A stretch of 64,000 nucleotides of DNA from Maritalea mediterranea (GTDB lineage Bacteria > Pseudomonadota > Alphaproteobacteria > Rhizobiales > Devosiaceae). The notes under the pieces are model-generated. The model searched no databases, had not been told where the DNA came from, and saw nothing but the letters and a program-made list of their open reading frames with translations. Made by a program: the position numbers and the translations under genes. The stretch is taken from contig NZ_JAKGTI010000002.1 in the NCBI RefSeq assembly GCF_021568695.1, positions 620,001 to 684,000 on the forward strand, in the 5' to 3' direction. Within the stretch, counting starts at the first letter, position 1. Every line of letters starts with the position of its first letter. This document shows positions 1-9,400 of the stretch, in pieces.

Positions 1-2171
1 AAAAAGTCAGGACGGAACAGCGCGAAGGCGATCAGAATAAGTGCAATGCTTTCCCAAATCCGGTTCTTGGTGAGGAACCAACCCATCGTGCCCGCGGTGA
101 AGATTAATATGGCTATGGTCGCCACCACAAACACCACGATCCCTTGCCACCAGGTCACATCAATCAACAGCAAGTCTGTGTTGAAGATGAAGAAGAATGG
201 CAGCACCACAGTCCGCAGCGAATAGAAGAAGGCGATAAAGCCCGTGCGGATCGCGTCCCCGCCCGACACGGCGGCGGCGGCAAAACTGGCCAGTCCCACC
301 GGCGGCGTCACGTCCGCCATAATACCGAAGTAGAACACGAACAAGTGCACGGCGATCAGCGGCACAATCAACCCGGACTGCGCCCCCAGTTCCACAACCA
401 CGCCAGCCATCAGGCTGGACACCACAATATAGTTCGCTGTCGTCGGCAGCCCCATGCCCAAAATCAGCGAGAGCATGCCCACAAAGATCAGCATCAGAAT
501 GAGATTACCGCCGGAGATCAATTCCACCAGATCCGCCATCACTTGGCCAATGCCGGTGAGCGTTACTGTGCCCACGATAATGCCCGCAGTGGCGGTGGCC
601 AGACCAATGCCGATCATATTGCGTGCGCCTTCAATCAGCCCGGCGATCAAGTCCATGATGCCCAGTTTGACCTTTTCGCCATAATTACCCGCGTTGCGGA
701 ACATGGCTTTCAACGGACGCTGGGTCAGCAAAATCACAAACAGCAGCGATGTCGCCCAGAAGGCGGACAGGCCGGGTGATTTTTGCTCAATCATCAGGAA
801 GTAAACCAGCACCACAATCGGCAGCAGATAATAAAGCCCGGCTTTATAGATCTCTGCAATTTCCGGCAATTCAACATCTTCAGAATTTGGATCGTCAGGC
901 TCCAAATCATCTGTCTTGGAGGCCAGCCACACCAGCGCCACATAGGCCATAAACAGCATGAAGGCCAAAACCCAACCGGCATTTTCGGGCACCAATGCCG
1001 TCACCCAGCGCACCGGATATTGGATGCCGTAGCAGAGCAAGGCAAAACCCGCAAAGAACGCGGCCATACCACCAACGGTGCGGCCGACAGATACAACCTT
1101 GTTGCCCAAGGTCGGCATATTGCGCTTCACCGCTTCAAGGTGAACAATATAGACCAACGCGATGTAGGAAATCGCAGCAGGCAGGAACGCGTGGGTGATC
1201 ACTTCTACATAGGAAATGCCCACATATTCCACCATCAAGAACGCGGCAGCCCCCATCACAGGCGGCATAATCTGGCCGTTAACCGACGAAGCCACTTCAA
1301 CCGAACCGGCTTGCTCGCTGGTAAAGCCTACACGCTTCATCAAGGGGATGGTGAACGTGCCTGTGGTCACCACATTGGCGATGGACGACCCGGAAATCAG
1401 ACCCGTGGCCGCAGAGCCAACCACCGCAGCCTTCGCCGGGCCACCTTTAAGGTGCCCCAATGCGCCAAACGCCATTTTGATGAAATAATTGCCCGCGCCA
1501 GCTTTATCCAAAAGCGCGCCGAACAAAACAAACAGAAACACAAATTTCGTCGACACCCCGAGCGCGATACCAAACACGCCTTCCGAGGTGATCCACATAT
1601 GGCTCATGGCTTTTTTCAGCGAGGCCCCCTTCCAGCGCATCACTTCGGGCACCCAGTCGGAAGAGCCGAAAAACACATAAAGCATAAAGATGGAGGCAAT
1701 GATGGCCATGGCCGGGCCAAGTGCCCGCCGTGTGCCCTCAAACAAAATCAGAATACCAACAAGCGCCACCCACTTGTCGGTGTCGTCAGCCAGCCCGCCG
1801 GCGGCGACAATCTTTTCATAAAAGAAGAAACCATATAGCGCGATAAAGGCGCCCAAAATGCCCAAGATCCAGTCCTGCACTGGAATTTTGTGCCGCGGGC
1901 TCGATTTCAGCGCCGGATAAGCCATAAAAGCCAGGAACAGGGCGAACGCCAAATGCAATTGCCGCGAATTATTGATCAGATCATTGGGCAGAATATAGTT
2001 GGAAAGCGGAGAGGCCAATGTGACCTGAAAGATCGACCAAACCAACGCGACCGCAGCCAGAAACAGCCCCACTGCACCTTCTGGGTTGCGCGACCCGGCA
2101 TCGCTGGATGCGACCAGTTCCTGCAGCTCGGATTCACTCAGCCCGCTGCCATTCTCCGTTTGTTTGACCAT
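1..2171 (-). CDS. TRAP transporter fused permease, TAXI type (4TM/12TM), C-terminus cut by window edge
   Basis: The reading frame opens at an ATG at 2171 behind a GGGGGAG ribosome binding site and stays open to base 1, giving about 723 residues without the C-terminal end. The N-terminus is a short soluble stretch followed by repeated hydrophobic segments along the whole frame, as in fused DctQ-DctM permeases of the TAXI-TRAP family, which are usually about 850 residues. The last readable residues (ALFRPDF) are typical of the region near the C-terminus. It would form the sodium-driven inner-membrane channel that works with the TAXI binding protein encoded upstream. It is probably co-transcribed with the binding protein and the RpiR regulator. 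The substrate is not known from sequence; the neighbouring aminotransferase suggests an amino acid-like compound. Confidence 0.9.
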   Translation of the reverse strand, partial: MVKQTENGSGLSESELQELVASSDAGSRNPEGAVGLFLAAVALVWSIFQVTLASPLSNYILPNDLINNSRQLHLAFALFLAFMAYPALKSSPRHKIPVQDWILGILGAFIALYGFFFYEKIVAAGGLADDTDKWVALVGILILFEGTRRALGPAMAIIASIFMLYVFFGSSDWVPEVMRWKGASLKKAMSHMWITSEGVFGIALGVSTKFVFLFVLFGALLDKAGAGNYFIKMAFGALGHLKGGPAKAAVVGSAATGLISGSSIANVVTTGTFTIPLMKRVGFTSEQAGSVEVASSVNGQIMPPVMGAAAFLMVEYVGISYVEVITHAFLPAAISYIALVYIVHLEAVKRNMPTLGNKVVSVGRTVGGMAAFFAGFALLCYGIQYPVRWVTALVPENAGWVLAFMLFMAYVALVWLASKTDDLEPDDPNSEDVELPEIAEIYKAGLYYLLPIVVLVYFLMIEQKSPGLSAFWATSLLFVILLTQRPLKAMFRNAGNYGEKVKLGIMDLIAGLIEGARNMIGIGLATATAGIIVGTVTLTGIGQVMADLVELISGGNLILMLIFVGMLSLILGMGLPTTANYIVVSSLMAGVVVELGAQSGLIVPLIAVHLFVFYFGIMADVTPPVGLASFAAAAVSGGDAIRTGFIAFFYSLRTVVLPFFFIFNTDLLLIDVTWWQGIVVFVVATIAILIFTAGTMGWFLTKNRIWESIALILIAFALFRPDF

Positions 2172-2267
2172 TTTCTCCCCCTTAGAAAAACTCAAGGCCA
2201 AGCGCATCATCGCCAGGCAAAATGCGCTGTCCCCACGCGCAACGATCAACTATGCCGTAAAAAAGGA

Positions 2268-2289
2268 CAGGGGCGCAACTTTGCCCCTG
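2268..2289 (-). terminator. Stem-loop with T-run after the TAXI binding-protein gene
   Basis: Arms CAGGGGC and GCCCCTG enclose an 8-base loop, and on the minus strand the stem is followed by TCC and six T. It lies in the 140-base gap between the binding-protein gene and the permease gene, so it probably lowers read-through into the permease and leaves the binding protein in excess. Confidence 0.7.
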
Positions 2290-2311
2290 CCCAGCTGTTG
2301 ATAAGTCTGGC

Positions 2312-3280
2312 TTATTCGATCCAGCCTTGTTCGCGATAATATTTCGCAGCGCCATCATGCAATGGGGCAGAAAGACCGGCTGTTGCCATTTCTTGTGGAT
2401 CAAGATTCGCAAAAGCAGGGTGCAGCTGCTTGAAGTCATCGAAATTTTCGAAAACGGACTTCACCACAGCATAAACAGCGTCTTCAGACACGGCAGTAGA
2501 GGTCACGAAAGTCGCGCCTACACCGAAAGTTTTTGTGTCTTCATCATTGCCGCGATACATGCCGCCAGGAATGGTTGCTGACCGGTAGTAAGAGTTCTCT
2601 TCGATCAGCTTGTCCACAGCTTCACCGTCAACATTCACCAGCACTGAATCACATGAAGTTGTAGCTTCCTGGATAGAGCCGGATGGGTGACCAACTGTGT
2701 ACACCATGGCATCGATCTGGTTGTCGCAAAGGGCAGCAGACTGTTCAGCTGCTTTAAGCTCTGTGGCCAGCGCGAAATCATCAGTGCTCCAGCCTTTGGC
2801 TTCCATCAACACTTCCATAGTGCCGCGTTGACCTGAACCTGGGTTACCAATGTTCACACGCTTGCCTTTAAGGTCATCAAAGTTGGAGATGCCTGCATCG
2901 GCACGTGCAACAACGGTGAAAGGCTCTGGGTGTACAGAGAATACAGCCCGCAGATCTTCAAACGCACCTGCTTCTTCAAAGCGTGATGTGCCGTTGTAGG
3001 CGTGATACTGCCAGTCAGACTGCGCCACACCAAACTGCAATTCGCCTTCGCGAATGGTGTTGATGTTGTAGATTGAGCCGCCAGTGGACTCTACTGAGCA
3101 GCGGATGCCGTGATCTTTACGGCCCTTGTTGACCAAACGACAAATCGCACCCCCTGTTGGGTAGTAAACGCCGGTCACGCCGCCGGTACCGATGGTCACG
3201 AACTCTTCAGCTTGAGCAGTTGGCACAACCATGGCGCCAGCAATTGCCGCAACGGCAAAAGATTTAAGGTACTTATTCAT
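2312..3280 (-). CDS. TAXI family TRAP transporter solute-binding protein
   Basis: This 322-residue protein has a Sec signal peptide (positively charged start, hydrophobic core, cleavage after AQA at about residue 24). The mature start, [27 protein letters not shown], carries the GTGGxxGxYYPxGxA signature of TAXI proteins; these are periplasmic receptors that deliver ligands to fused TRAP permeases. The start is supported by an AGGGAGG site. It sits between the RpiR regulator gene and the permease gene, all on the minus strand. Family members bind glutamate or other carboxylates, but the ligand cannot be read from the sequence. Confidence 0.93.
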   Translation of the reverse strand: MNKYLKSFAVAAIAGAMVVPTAQAEEFVTIGTGGVTGVYYPTGGAICRLVNKGRKDHGIRCSVESTGGSIYNINTIREGELQFGVAQSDWQYHAYNGTSRFEEAGAFEDLRAVFSVHPEPFTVVARADAGISNFDDLKGKRVNIGNPGSGQRGTMEVLMEAKGWSTDDFALATELKAAEQSAALCDNQIDAMVYTVGHPSGSIQEATTSCDSVLVNVDGEAVDKLIEENSYYRSATIPGGMYRGNDEDTKTFGVGATFVTSTAVSEDAVYAVVKSVFENFDDFKQLHPAFANLDPQEMATAGLSAPLHDGAAKYYREQGWIE

Positions 3281-3310
3281 GTAAGACCTCCCTTTAAGGT
3301 TAGACTAGTT

Positions 3311-4174
3311 TTAAGCACTCCAGGTTTCCCCGAACTGTTGATTTAGGCATTCGACTTCGAAAATACGTTGTTTCGCCGCCTTGCCTGATCCCGCCACAAG
3401 CATCCCGATGATTGTTTCAATCAACACAATGGTTGCGGCGTAGGATGAGAAAAATTGTGGACTGTCTGTCGCCACAATAAACCCGGCATCGGCTTCCGCC
3501 AGAACCGGGCAAGAATGGGTGTCGGTAATCACAATCACCTTTGCGCCCATGCGCGAAGCCGCCCGCACACCATCAATTGTGCGACGCGCAAATGGAGGTT
3601 TTGTGACAACCAACAAAACATCATTTTTATTCAGCGCAGAAATCTCGGCCCCGAGTGAAGCACCTGCCCGTCCGGCGATGCGCCAGTTACTGGTGAAGTA
3701 ATTGGCCAAATAGGCCATATATTCAACAATGCCCGTTGAGCTGAGCGCCCCCAAAAGCAGCACATTGCGTGCCCCTTTCAAATAGCGCACTGCACGCTGC
3801 AAGCGGTCTTGCGGGATATTGTGTACCAATTGACCGATATTGGCGGCGCAAGCGGCAGATTGTTTGTTTAAAAAAGGCGTCTGGTCTCCCTCTATCGCCT
3901 CCTGCTGCAAACGGGACGCTTTGTCGGTCATATCGCTAACGCTGCGGCCGACCGCGCCGCGCAGCATTTCGCGCAATTCTTCATAATTGGAAAAACCAAG
4001 GGCCCGCGCCAAACGCGAATAGGTCGCCGGGGAAATGTCGCTGGCCTCTGAAATGGAACGCAATGAGCGGGTGGCCGTATCCACTTGATTCTTGACGATA
4101 TAGTCAGCCGCCGCTTTGAGCTGCCTGCTCAAACCGCCATATTTCGCTGCCAGTCGTTCTTCAAATCGAACCAC
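3311..4174 (-). CDS. MurR/RpiR family transcriptional regulator (HTH + SIS)
   Basis: This 287-residue protein has an N-terminal RpiR-type helix-turn-helix (about residues 1-80, with SISEASDISPATYSRLARALGF) and a C-terminal SIS domain (about 125-265), the sugar-isomerase fold that usually binds a phosphosugar or other effector. It is the first gene of the minus-strand TAXI-TRAP operon and is divergent from the aminotransferase gene, so it most likely controls both directions from the 136-base intergenic region. Many RpiR relatives next to aminotransferase and transporter genes sense amino acid-type effectors rather than sugars; the effector here is unknown. Confidence 0.88.
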   Translation of the reverse strand: MVRFEERLAAKYGGLSRQLKAAADYIVKNQVDTATRSLRSISEASDISPATYSRLARALGFSNYEELREMLRGAVGRSVSDMTDKASRLQQEAIEGDQTPFLNKQSAACAANIGQLVHNIPQDRLQRAVRYLKGARNVLLLGALSSTGIVEYMAYLANYFTSNWRIAGRAGASLGAEISALNKNDVLLVVTKPPFARRTIDGVRAASRMGAKVIVITDTHSCPVLAEADAGFIVATDSPQFFSSYAATIVLIETIIGMLVAGSGKAAKQRIFEVECLNQQFGETWSA

Positions 4175-4204
4175 TTGCTACTCGTCCCTGCTGATCCCTC
4201 ATTT

Positions 4205-4271
4205 GCAACAAAAATTTTTCACTTGTTTCAAGCGTTGTCAAGCCTCAAAACATATGTTTCAATTTTGTTGC
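4205..4271. promoter_or_regulatory. Candidate operator region between the RpiR gene and the aminotransferase gene
   Basis: The divergent intergenic region holds a 12-base perfect palindrome, AAACATATGTTT (4248-4259). It also holds a 9-base inverted repeat, GCAACAAAA (4205-4213) and TTTTGTTGC (4263-4271), that brackets it. RpiR regulators bind dyad-symmetric sites as dimers or tetramers, so these are candidate operator elements. This is inferred from position and symmetry only. Confidence 0.4.
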
Positions 4272-4310
4272 CCACAGAAACTTAATCAAACCAACTCAGA
4301 AAATCGACTA

Positions 4311-5636
4311 ATGAGTAAAATTTTTCATCGCACACCTATCCAAATACCCTTACACGCGTCCAGCGGGGACGGGGCCTATCTAATTGATCAGGATGGCAAA
4401 TATTATCTGGATGGCTGCGGTGGCGCCGCCGTTTCCTGCCTTGGGCACAGTGATCAATTTGTCAAACAGGCAATGCGCGAGCAGCTCGACAAGCTGGCCT
4501 ACGCCCACACCGGATTCTTCACGTCGGCGCCTGCAGAGACATTGGCGGAAAACCTGATTGCCCGCGCGCCGGGCGAGCTGGACAAGGTTTATCTGGTCTC
4601 CGGCGGCTCGGAAGCGATGGAAACGGCATTGAAACTGGCGCGGCAATATTTCATCGATAAAGGCGAGCCAAAGCGCCACAAGGTGATCGCGCGGCAACAA
4701 TCCTATCATGGCAACACGCTGGGCGCGCTGGCCACGGGCGGCAATAAATGGCGCCGCGCGCCCTATGCGCCCATGCTGTTTGAAACTTTTCATATCGCGC
4801 CATGTTATGAATACCGACACCGTGCGCCGAATGAGAGCACCGAATATTATGGCAAGCGCGCGGCCAATGAGTTGGAATCTGAAATCTTGCGGCTTGGCCC
4901 GGAAAGCGTCATGGCCTTTGTCGCCGAACCGGTGGTGGGGGCCACCGCGGGGGCGGTCCCCGCGGTTGAAGGCTATCTCAAACGCATCCGCGAAATTTGC
5001 GACCAATATGGCATTCTGCTGATTTTTGACGAAGTGATGTGTGGCATGGGCCGCACCGGCTCTCTGTTCGCGTGCGATCAGGACGGGGTAGCCCCGGATA
5101 TTATGAGTATCGCCAAAGGCTTGGGCGCGGGCTATCAGCCCATCGGCGCCATGCTGTGCAGCCGCAACATTGCCGACACCATCACTGAGGGCGCAGGCTA
5201 TTTCAAAAATGGCCACACCTATCTGGGGCACCCCATGGCCGCCGCCGCGGCCAACGCAGTGCTGCACCGCCTCATCCATGATGGCCTGGTGGGCCGATCA
5301 AAAGAAATGGGAGACAAACTGAAAGCGGCACTTGAGGAGCGCTTCGGTGAACATCCTCATATTGGCGACATTCGCGGACGCGGTCTGTTCATCGGTCTCG
5401 AAATCGTCGAGGACCGCGAGACCAAAGAACCCTTTGATCCGGCGCGTCAACTCTATGCCCAACTGAAGCAAGTGGCTCTGGATAAGGGGCTGATGATCTA
5501 TCCCGGCAATGGCACAAAAGATGGCATGTCTGGCGATCATATCCTGCTCGCCCCGCCCTTTATCATTACCGATGATCAGGTCGGCGAACTGATCGACAAA
5601 TTGGACCAAACATTTGATCAGGTTTTTGCCGCATGA
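4311..5636 (+). CDS. Class III PLP-dependent aminotransferase
   Basis: This 441-residue protein is a fold-type I class III (omega) aminotransferase. It shows the PLP phosphate-binding SGGSEAMETALKLAR segment, the IFDEVMCGMGRTG strand with the aspartate that contacts the pyridine nitrogen, and the Schiff-base lysine K269 in SIAKGLGAG. I start at ATG 4311, which gives the usual N-terminus; an upstream in-frame ATG at 4116 would add 65 residues without similarity and run into the divergent regulator gene. It overlaps the next gene by four bases (ATGA). Class III enzymes act on terminal or beta amino groups. Paired with a beta-keto acid cleavage enzyme, a beta-amino acid donor that yields a beta-keto acid is the likeliest use. 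Confidence 0.9.
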   Translation: MSKIFHRTPIQIPLHASSGDGAYLIDQDGKYYLDGCGGAAVSCLGHSDQFVKQAMREQLDKLAYAHTGFFTSAPAETLAENLIARAPGELDKVYLVSGGSEAMETALKLARQYFIDKGEPKRHKVIARQQSYHGNTLGALATGGNKWRRAPYAPMLFETFHIAPCYEYRHRAPNESTEYYGKRAANELESEILRLGPESVMAFVAEPVVGATAGAVPAVEGYLKRIREICDQYGILLIFDEVMCGMGRTGSLFACDQDGVAPDIMSIAKGLGAGYQPIGAMLCSRNIADTITEGAGYFKNGHTYLGHPMAAAAANAVLHRLIHDGLVGRSKEMGDKLKAALEERFGEHPHIGDIRGRGLFIGLEIVEDRETKEPFDPARQLYAQLKQVALDKGLMIYPGNGTKDGMSGDHILLAPPFIITDDQVGELIDKLDQTFDQVFAA

Positions 5637-6403
5637 CTCCCTTACCGCGCCTGATGGTGGCCCCCAATGGAGCCCGTAAAACCAAGCAAGATCACCCCGC
5701 CCTGCCCGTGACCATTGAAGAAACGGTGCAGACCGCAAAAGCCTGCTTTGAGGCCGGGGCCGATGGGCTGCACACCCATCTGCGCGATGCGGATCAACAG
5801 CATATTTTGGACGCAAGTCTTTATAAAGAACTGCTCGCGGAACTGCGAATCGCGGTGCCGAAAATGCAGGTTCAAATCACCACCGAGGCGGTTGGCCTCT
5901 ATCAGCCCCCCGCGCAAATTGAGCTGGTGAAACAAGTTCAACCGAAATCTGTTTCAATTTCCACACGAGAACTGCTCTCAACCGGGGATCAAAAGGCCGC
6001 AGCAGAGCTTTATCAATGGGCACAGGAAAACGGCGTTGCGGTGCAGCATATCCTATATGACACCAACGACCTTGCCGTACTCTATCACATCTGCATTGAC
6101 CACAATATCAGTCGCGAAAACATCCAATTGCTCTTCGTATTGGGCCGCTATACCAGCGACCAGCAAAGCGATCCGTCAATGTTGACCCCGTTTCTGCACC
6201 GCCTGGCTGAAATTGAAATGATCGCCGATTGGGCTGTTTGTGCCTTTGGTCAGGGCGAAACCGACTGCCTTATCCGCGCCCATCAATTGGGCGGCAAAAT
6301 GCGCATTGGTTTTGAGAATAATGAGCTTAATCCAGATGGCAGCGTGGCGAAGAATAATGCCGAACGGGTCACCCTGCTCAATCAGCTGCTTGCAGTCCAG
6401 TGA
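5633..6403 (+). CDS. Beta-keto acid cleavage enzyme (BKACE, DUF849, 3-keto-5-aminohexanoate cleavage family)
   Basis: This 256-residue TIM-barrel protein has the opening VAPNGARKTKxDHPALP and the zinc-binding HTHLRD motif of BKACE enzymes (HxHxRD in the family), and a C-terminal GFENN that supplies the conserved glutamate. Family members condense a beta-keto acid with acetyl-CoA to give acetoacetate and a new acyl-CoA. It is shorter than typical members (about 270-310 residues). It is translationally coupled to the aminotransferase, so the transaminase product is probably its substrate. Its last 26 bases overlap the end of thiD on the other strand. Confidence 0.87.
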   Translation: MTPLPRLMVAPNGARKTKQDHPALPVTIEETVQTAKACFEAGADGLHTHLRDADQQHILDASLYKELLAELRIAVPKMQVQITTEAVGLYQPPAQIELVKQVQPKSVSISTRELLSTGDQKAAAELYQWAQENGVAVQHILYDTNDLAVLYHICIDHNISRENIQLLFVLGRYTSDQQSDPSMLTPFLHRLAEIEMIADWAVCAFGQGETDCLIRAHQLGGKMRIGFENNELNPDGSVAKNNAERVTLLNQLLAVQ

Positions 6404-7085
6404 TCCAGCTCTGCACATAGTGATGCGCCTGCCGCACTGCCGCCTCCAGCGCCAGACCGTCCGCCAAGCCGCAGGCAATCGCGGTCGACAGGGTGCACCC
6501 CGTGCCACGCGGGGTAAAGGCCTGCTTTTGCGCGGAAAATACGGTCTCGCTTCGCCCCTGCGTCAGCACATCCCTCAGCACATCGCCCTCCCCATGGCCA
6601 CCTTTCAGCAACACGGCACGGCATGAGTTATGTAACCGTTCAACCCCCAAAATTTCAGACTCTGGCAGATTGGGCGTGACCAGAGTAACCCATGGCAACA
6701 GGCGTTCTTTCATCGCTGCAATGCCATCATCCGACAAAAGCTGCGCCCCGGAACTGGCAGCAAGGACCGGATCAAGCACAATCGGCAAATCGCACCCTTG
6801 AAGGGCATCCGCAACGGCCCGCACCACGGCTCCATCGCCTAACATCCCAATTTTGACCGCCGGAGGTGCATCATCCGCAAACGCCGCTTCAATCTGCGCC
6901 TTCACCAAGTCAGCGGCGACAAGCTCGACACGCCGCACCGCGTCATTGCTTTGCGCTGTCACCGCCGTCACCACAGGCTTCACGGCAAATCCCAATTCGG
7001 TTGCCACGACAATATCCCGCGACAGCCCAGCACCGCCGCTGCTGTCGGTTCCAGCAATCACCAATATGCTGCGCGTTCTCAACAT
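6378..7085 (-). CDS. thiD: Hydroxymethylpyrimidine/phosphomethylpyrimidine kinase
   Basis: This 235-residue protein is a ribokinase-fold kinase that phosphorylates HMP and HMP-P in the pyrimidine branch of thiamine synthesis. It starts with ILVIAGTDSSGGAGLSRD, the ThiD N-terminal signature, and carries the anion-hole and catalytic segment PRGTGCTLSTAIA near the C-terminus. The start at 7085 overlaps the thiF stop by seven bases; a longer frame to 7151 would add a spurious extension inside thiF. It is the last gene of the thi operon and its 3' end overlaps the convergent BKACE gene. It is a little shorter than most ThiD proteins (about 265) but complete in its motifs. Confidence 0.93.
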   Translation of the reverse strand: MLRTRSILVIAGTDSSGGAGLSRDIVVATELGFAVKPVVTAVTAQSNDAVRRVELVAADLVKAQIEAAFADDAPPAVKIGMLGDGAVVRAVADALQGCDLPIVLDPVLAASSGAQLLSDDGIAAMKERLLPWVTLVTPNLPESEILGVERLHNSCRAVLLKGGHGEGDVLRDVLTQGRSETVFSAQKQAFTPRGTGCTLSTAIACGLADGLALEAAVRQAHHYVQSWITGLQAAD

Positions 7086-8044
7086 GCACAGGCCGCCATC
7101 AGCGCCAAATTCTGATGCCCCTGCGCCTGCAATTGCTTGGCCCCACGCCACGCCCGCACCCCGGTTTGGCAGGCCAACACCACACGCTGATCGTCAGAAA
7201 ATCTAGCCCCCGCCAGCTCATCAATCTGCCACCGCTGCGCTTGCGCCACGATCATTTCTCGCGCTTCACCTTCCCCTCGAAGGTCGAACACCAGATCATC
7301 ACACCGCACCCCTTCGCGCCCCAGAAACGGCCAAACAGCTGACGGTTCCGCCGCCCTCAAAAAGCTGAAGCTCGAGAAGCTAAGGTTTTGCGCATCCATG
7401 CGCACCATCTGGCCCTTGGGCGACGGGTTTTGCCCCAGCAGCACAGCCAACACCATTTGCGCCTGCATCGCCCCGATCATGCCCACCACCGGGCCAAGCA
7501 CCCCGGCAGTGGCACAATTGGCCGCTTGCGTCGGCAAATCCGGGAACACAGCGCGCAAACTCGGCGCACCACCACAAAAGCCGCCAACATATCCCGCCTG
7601 CCCGAGCACGGACGCCGAAATCATTGGCTTTTTCAGCGCCAAACATTGATCCGACAAAATGTAAGACACAGCAAAGCTATCCGCCGCATCCACCACAATA
7701 TCCGCATCAGCCACCAGCGAACCCGCATTGTCTGGCGTCAACGCCTCAGCCCGTGCCTGCACCACGATATGCGGGTTCCGCGCCAAAAGCTGATCCCGCG
7801 CCCGCTTGGATTTGGACGCGCCAATATCCTTGGTTTCAAACAGGGGCTGCCGATGCAGATTGCTTTCTTCAACGCAATCCGGGTCAACAATCGTCAAGCT
7901 GCCCACTCCAGCACCGGCCAGATAGTGCAACACGGGCGACCCAAGGCCACCCGCCCCCACCACAAGCACATGAGCTCGTGCCAGTTTCGCTTGGCCATCG
8001 CGCCCCACCTCAGGCAATTGCATTTGCCGTTGATAACGCGTCAT
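7079..8044 (-). CDS. thiF: ThiF/MoeB-type adenylyltransferase with C-terminal rhodanese-like domain
   Basis: This 321-residue protein starts with RYQRQMQLPEVG and the Rossmann motif VVGAGGLGSPVLHYLAGAGVG, which marks the E1-like ATP-binding family. In the pathway it adenylates the C-terminal glycine of ThiS before sulfur transfer. Residues from about 235 onward form a rhodanese-like domain (VFDLRGEGEAREM ... LACQTGVRAWRGAKQL), with the cysteine of ACQTGVRA in the active-loop position, so activation and sulfur relay may be on one chain. Start at ATG 8044 overlaps the thiE stop (ATGA); the longer frame to 8245 is an artefact inside thiE. MoeB-like activity on MoaD cannot be excluded. Confidence 0.9.
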   Translation of the reverse strand: MTRYQRQMQLPEVGRDGQAKLARAHVLVVGAGGLGSPVLHYLAGAGVGSLTIVDPDCVEESNLHRQPLFETKDIGASKSKRARDQLLARNPHIVVQARAEALTPDNAGSLVADADIVVDAADSFAVSYILSDQCLALKKPMISASVLGQAGYVGGFCGGAPSLRAVFPDLPTQAANCATAGVLGPVVGMIGAMQAQMVLAVLLGQNPSPKGQMVRMDAQNLSFSSFSFLRAAEPSAVWPFLGREGVRCDDLVFDLRGEGEAREMIVAQAQRWQIDELAGARFSDDQRVVLACQTGVRAWRGAKQLQAQGHQNLALMAACAC

Positions 8045-8631
8045 GAACATATCTCGATCCATTCCCGCGTCCGCGCTTCCGGGTCGTCGGCAAACTGAAT
8101 ATCGGTGACCACGGCCACACTGTCGGCGCCCGCCGCCAATACGCCCGGTGCCCGTTCCACACTCAGCCCGCCAATGCCCACCAGCGGCACATCGCCCACC
8201 ATCTGCTTCCAACGCGTCACCCGCTCCAGCCCCTGTGGCGCCCACTTCATTTTCTTTAATATGGTCGGATAAACAGGGCCTAGCGCCACATAGGCAGGGT
8301 TAAACGACAAAGCCCGATCCAACTCGTCTTCATCATGGGTGGACAGGCCAAAGCGGATATTTGCCGAACGAATGGCCTCAAAATCCGCCTCGTCCATATC
8401 CTCCTGCCCCAAATGTACAAAGTCGCAATGTTCTTCGATCGCGATCTGCCAATAATCATTTACAATCAACTGGCAGTTATGGGCATCACAGATCTGCTTG
8501 GCGCGGCGGATTTGCGCCCGCACCTCATCTATCGGCGCGTCTTTAATCCGCAATTGCACTAGTTTCACACCCAAAGGCACCAAACGGGCGATCCAATCCA
8601 CATGGCCGACGATCAAATAGAATTTTTCCAT
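8041..8631 (-). CDS. thiE: Thiamine phosphate synthase
   Basis: This 196-residue TIM barrel joins HMP-PP and the carboxylated thiazole phosphate to form thiamine phosphate. Recognisable parts are LVQLRIKD, the LIVNDYWQIAIE strand, the FVHLGQEDMD segment, GLSTHDEDEL, the LGPVYPTILKK region and the phosphate-binding GIGGLSVE. The start overlaps the thiG stop by one base (TGATG) and the stop overlaps the thiF start, which fits tight coupling. It is close to the usual 200-215 residues. Confidence 0.93.
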   Translation of the reverse strand: MEKFYLIVGHVDWIARLVPLGVKLVQLRIKDAPIDEVRAQIRRAKQICDAHNCQLIVNDYWQIAIEEHCDFVHLGQEDMDEADFEAIRSANIRFGLSTHDEDELDRALSFNPAYVALGPVYPTILKKMKWAPQGLERVTRWKQMVGDVPLVGIGGLSVERAPGVLAAGADSVAVVTDIQFADDPEARTREWIEICS

Positions 8632-9398
8632 CAGTCAAACACCGCCATGCCCAAAATGGGTGTGGAGGGCACGGCCATGTCGCGCCGTTCCATCATTTGT
8701 GCAGCAAAGCCCTGCCGCCCAGCCTTAATCGCCTGAGCCATGGCCGCGCCCATCAGGGCCGGGTCTCCGGCCTTCGCAACCGCCGTATTCAACAACACCG
8801 CATCCATGCCCAACTCCATCGCCATGCACGCGTCAGAGGGTCGGCCAATCCCCGCATCCACAATCAGCGGCACATTTGGAAAATGCGCTCGCATCGCGCG
8901 CAACGCATCCGGATTGCGCAAACCCTGACCGGAGCCGATAGGGGCCCCCCAAGGCATCAGAACCTCGCAGCCCGCTTCCAGCAATTTCTCGCCCACCACC
9001 AGATCATCCGTGGTGTAAGGAAACACCTGAAAGCCCTCATCGCTTAAAACCCGCGCCGCCTCGACCAAACCAAACACATCCGGTTGCAGATTGTCGCTAT
9101 GGCCGATCACCTCCAGCTTGATCCAGTTGGTGCCAAACACCTCCCGCGCCATCTGCGCCGTGGTCACAGCTTCCTTCGCCGTGTGGCACCCCGCTGTATT
9201 CGGCAGCACCTTGACACCAAGCTCTTTGATCAATTGCCAAAAGCCGGTGCCCGCCCCGTCCACACCTTCGCGGCGCAGGGACACGGTAATGATTTCGGTG
9301 CCAGAGGCCTTCACCGCCTCCGCCAAAATCTGCGGCGACGGATATTGCGCTGTGCCCAACAGCAAGCGCGAGCCGATCTCTTCGCCATAAAGCTGCAT
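8631..9398 (-). CDS. thiG: Thiazole synthase
   Basis: This 255-residue TIM barrel builds the thiazole phosphate from deoxyxylulose phosphate, dehydroglycine and ThiS thiocarboxylate. Schiff-base lysine K94 is in NWIKLEVIG, and family signatures [24 protein letters not shown] and [11 protein letters not shown] are present. A GTG at 9404 is possible, but a GGAGG six bases before ATG 9398 makes the ATG the better start. It lies directly after thiS, whose product is its sulfur donor, and is followed by thiE. Confidence 0.95.
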   Translation of the reverse strand: MQLYGEEIGSRLLLGTAQYPSPQILAEAVKASGTEIITVSLRREGVDGAGTGFWQLIKELGVKVLPNTAGCHTAKEAVTTAQMAREVFGTNWIKLEVIGHSDNLQPDVFGLVEAARVLSDEGFQVFPYTTDDLVVGEKLLEAGCEVLMPWGAPIGSGQGLRNPDALRAMRAHFPNVPLIVDAGIGRPSDACMAMELGMDAVLLNTAVAKAGDPALMGAAMAQAIKAGRQGFAAQMMERRDMAVPSTPILGMAVFD

Positions 9399-9400
9399 GG

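Noticed and set aside
783-1838. Long open frame of 351 codons on the plus strand opposite the TRAP permease
   Set aside because: It is rich in His, Gln, Arg and Asn with no recognisable family, and lies exactly antisense to a well-supported membrane protein gene; it is a shadow frame.
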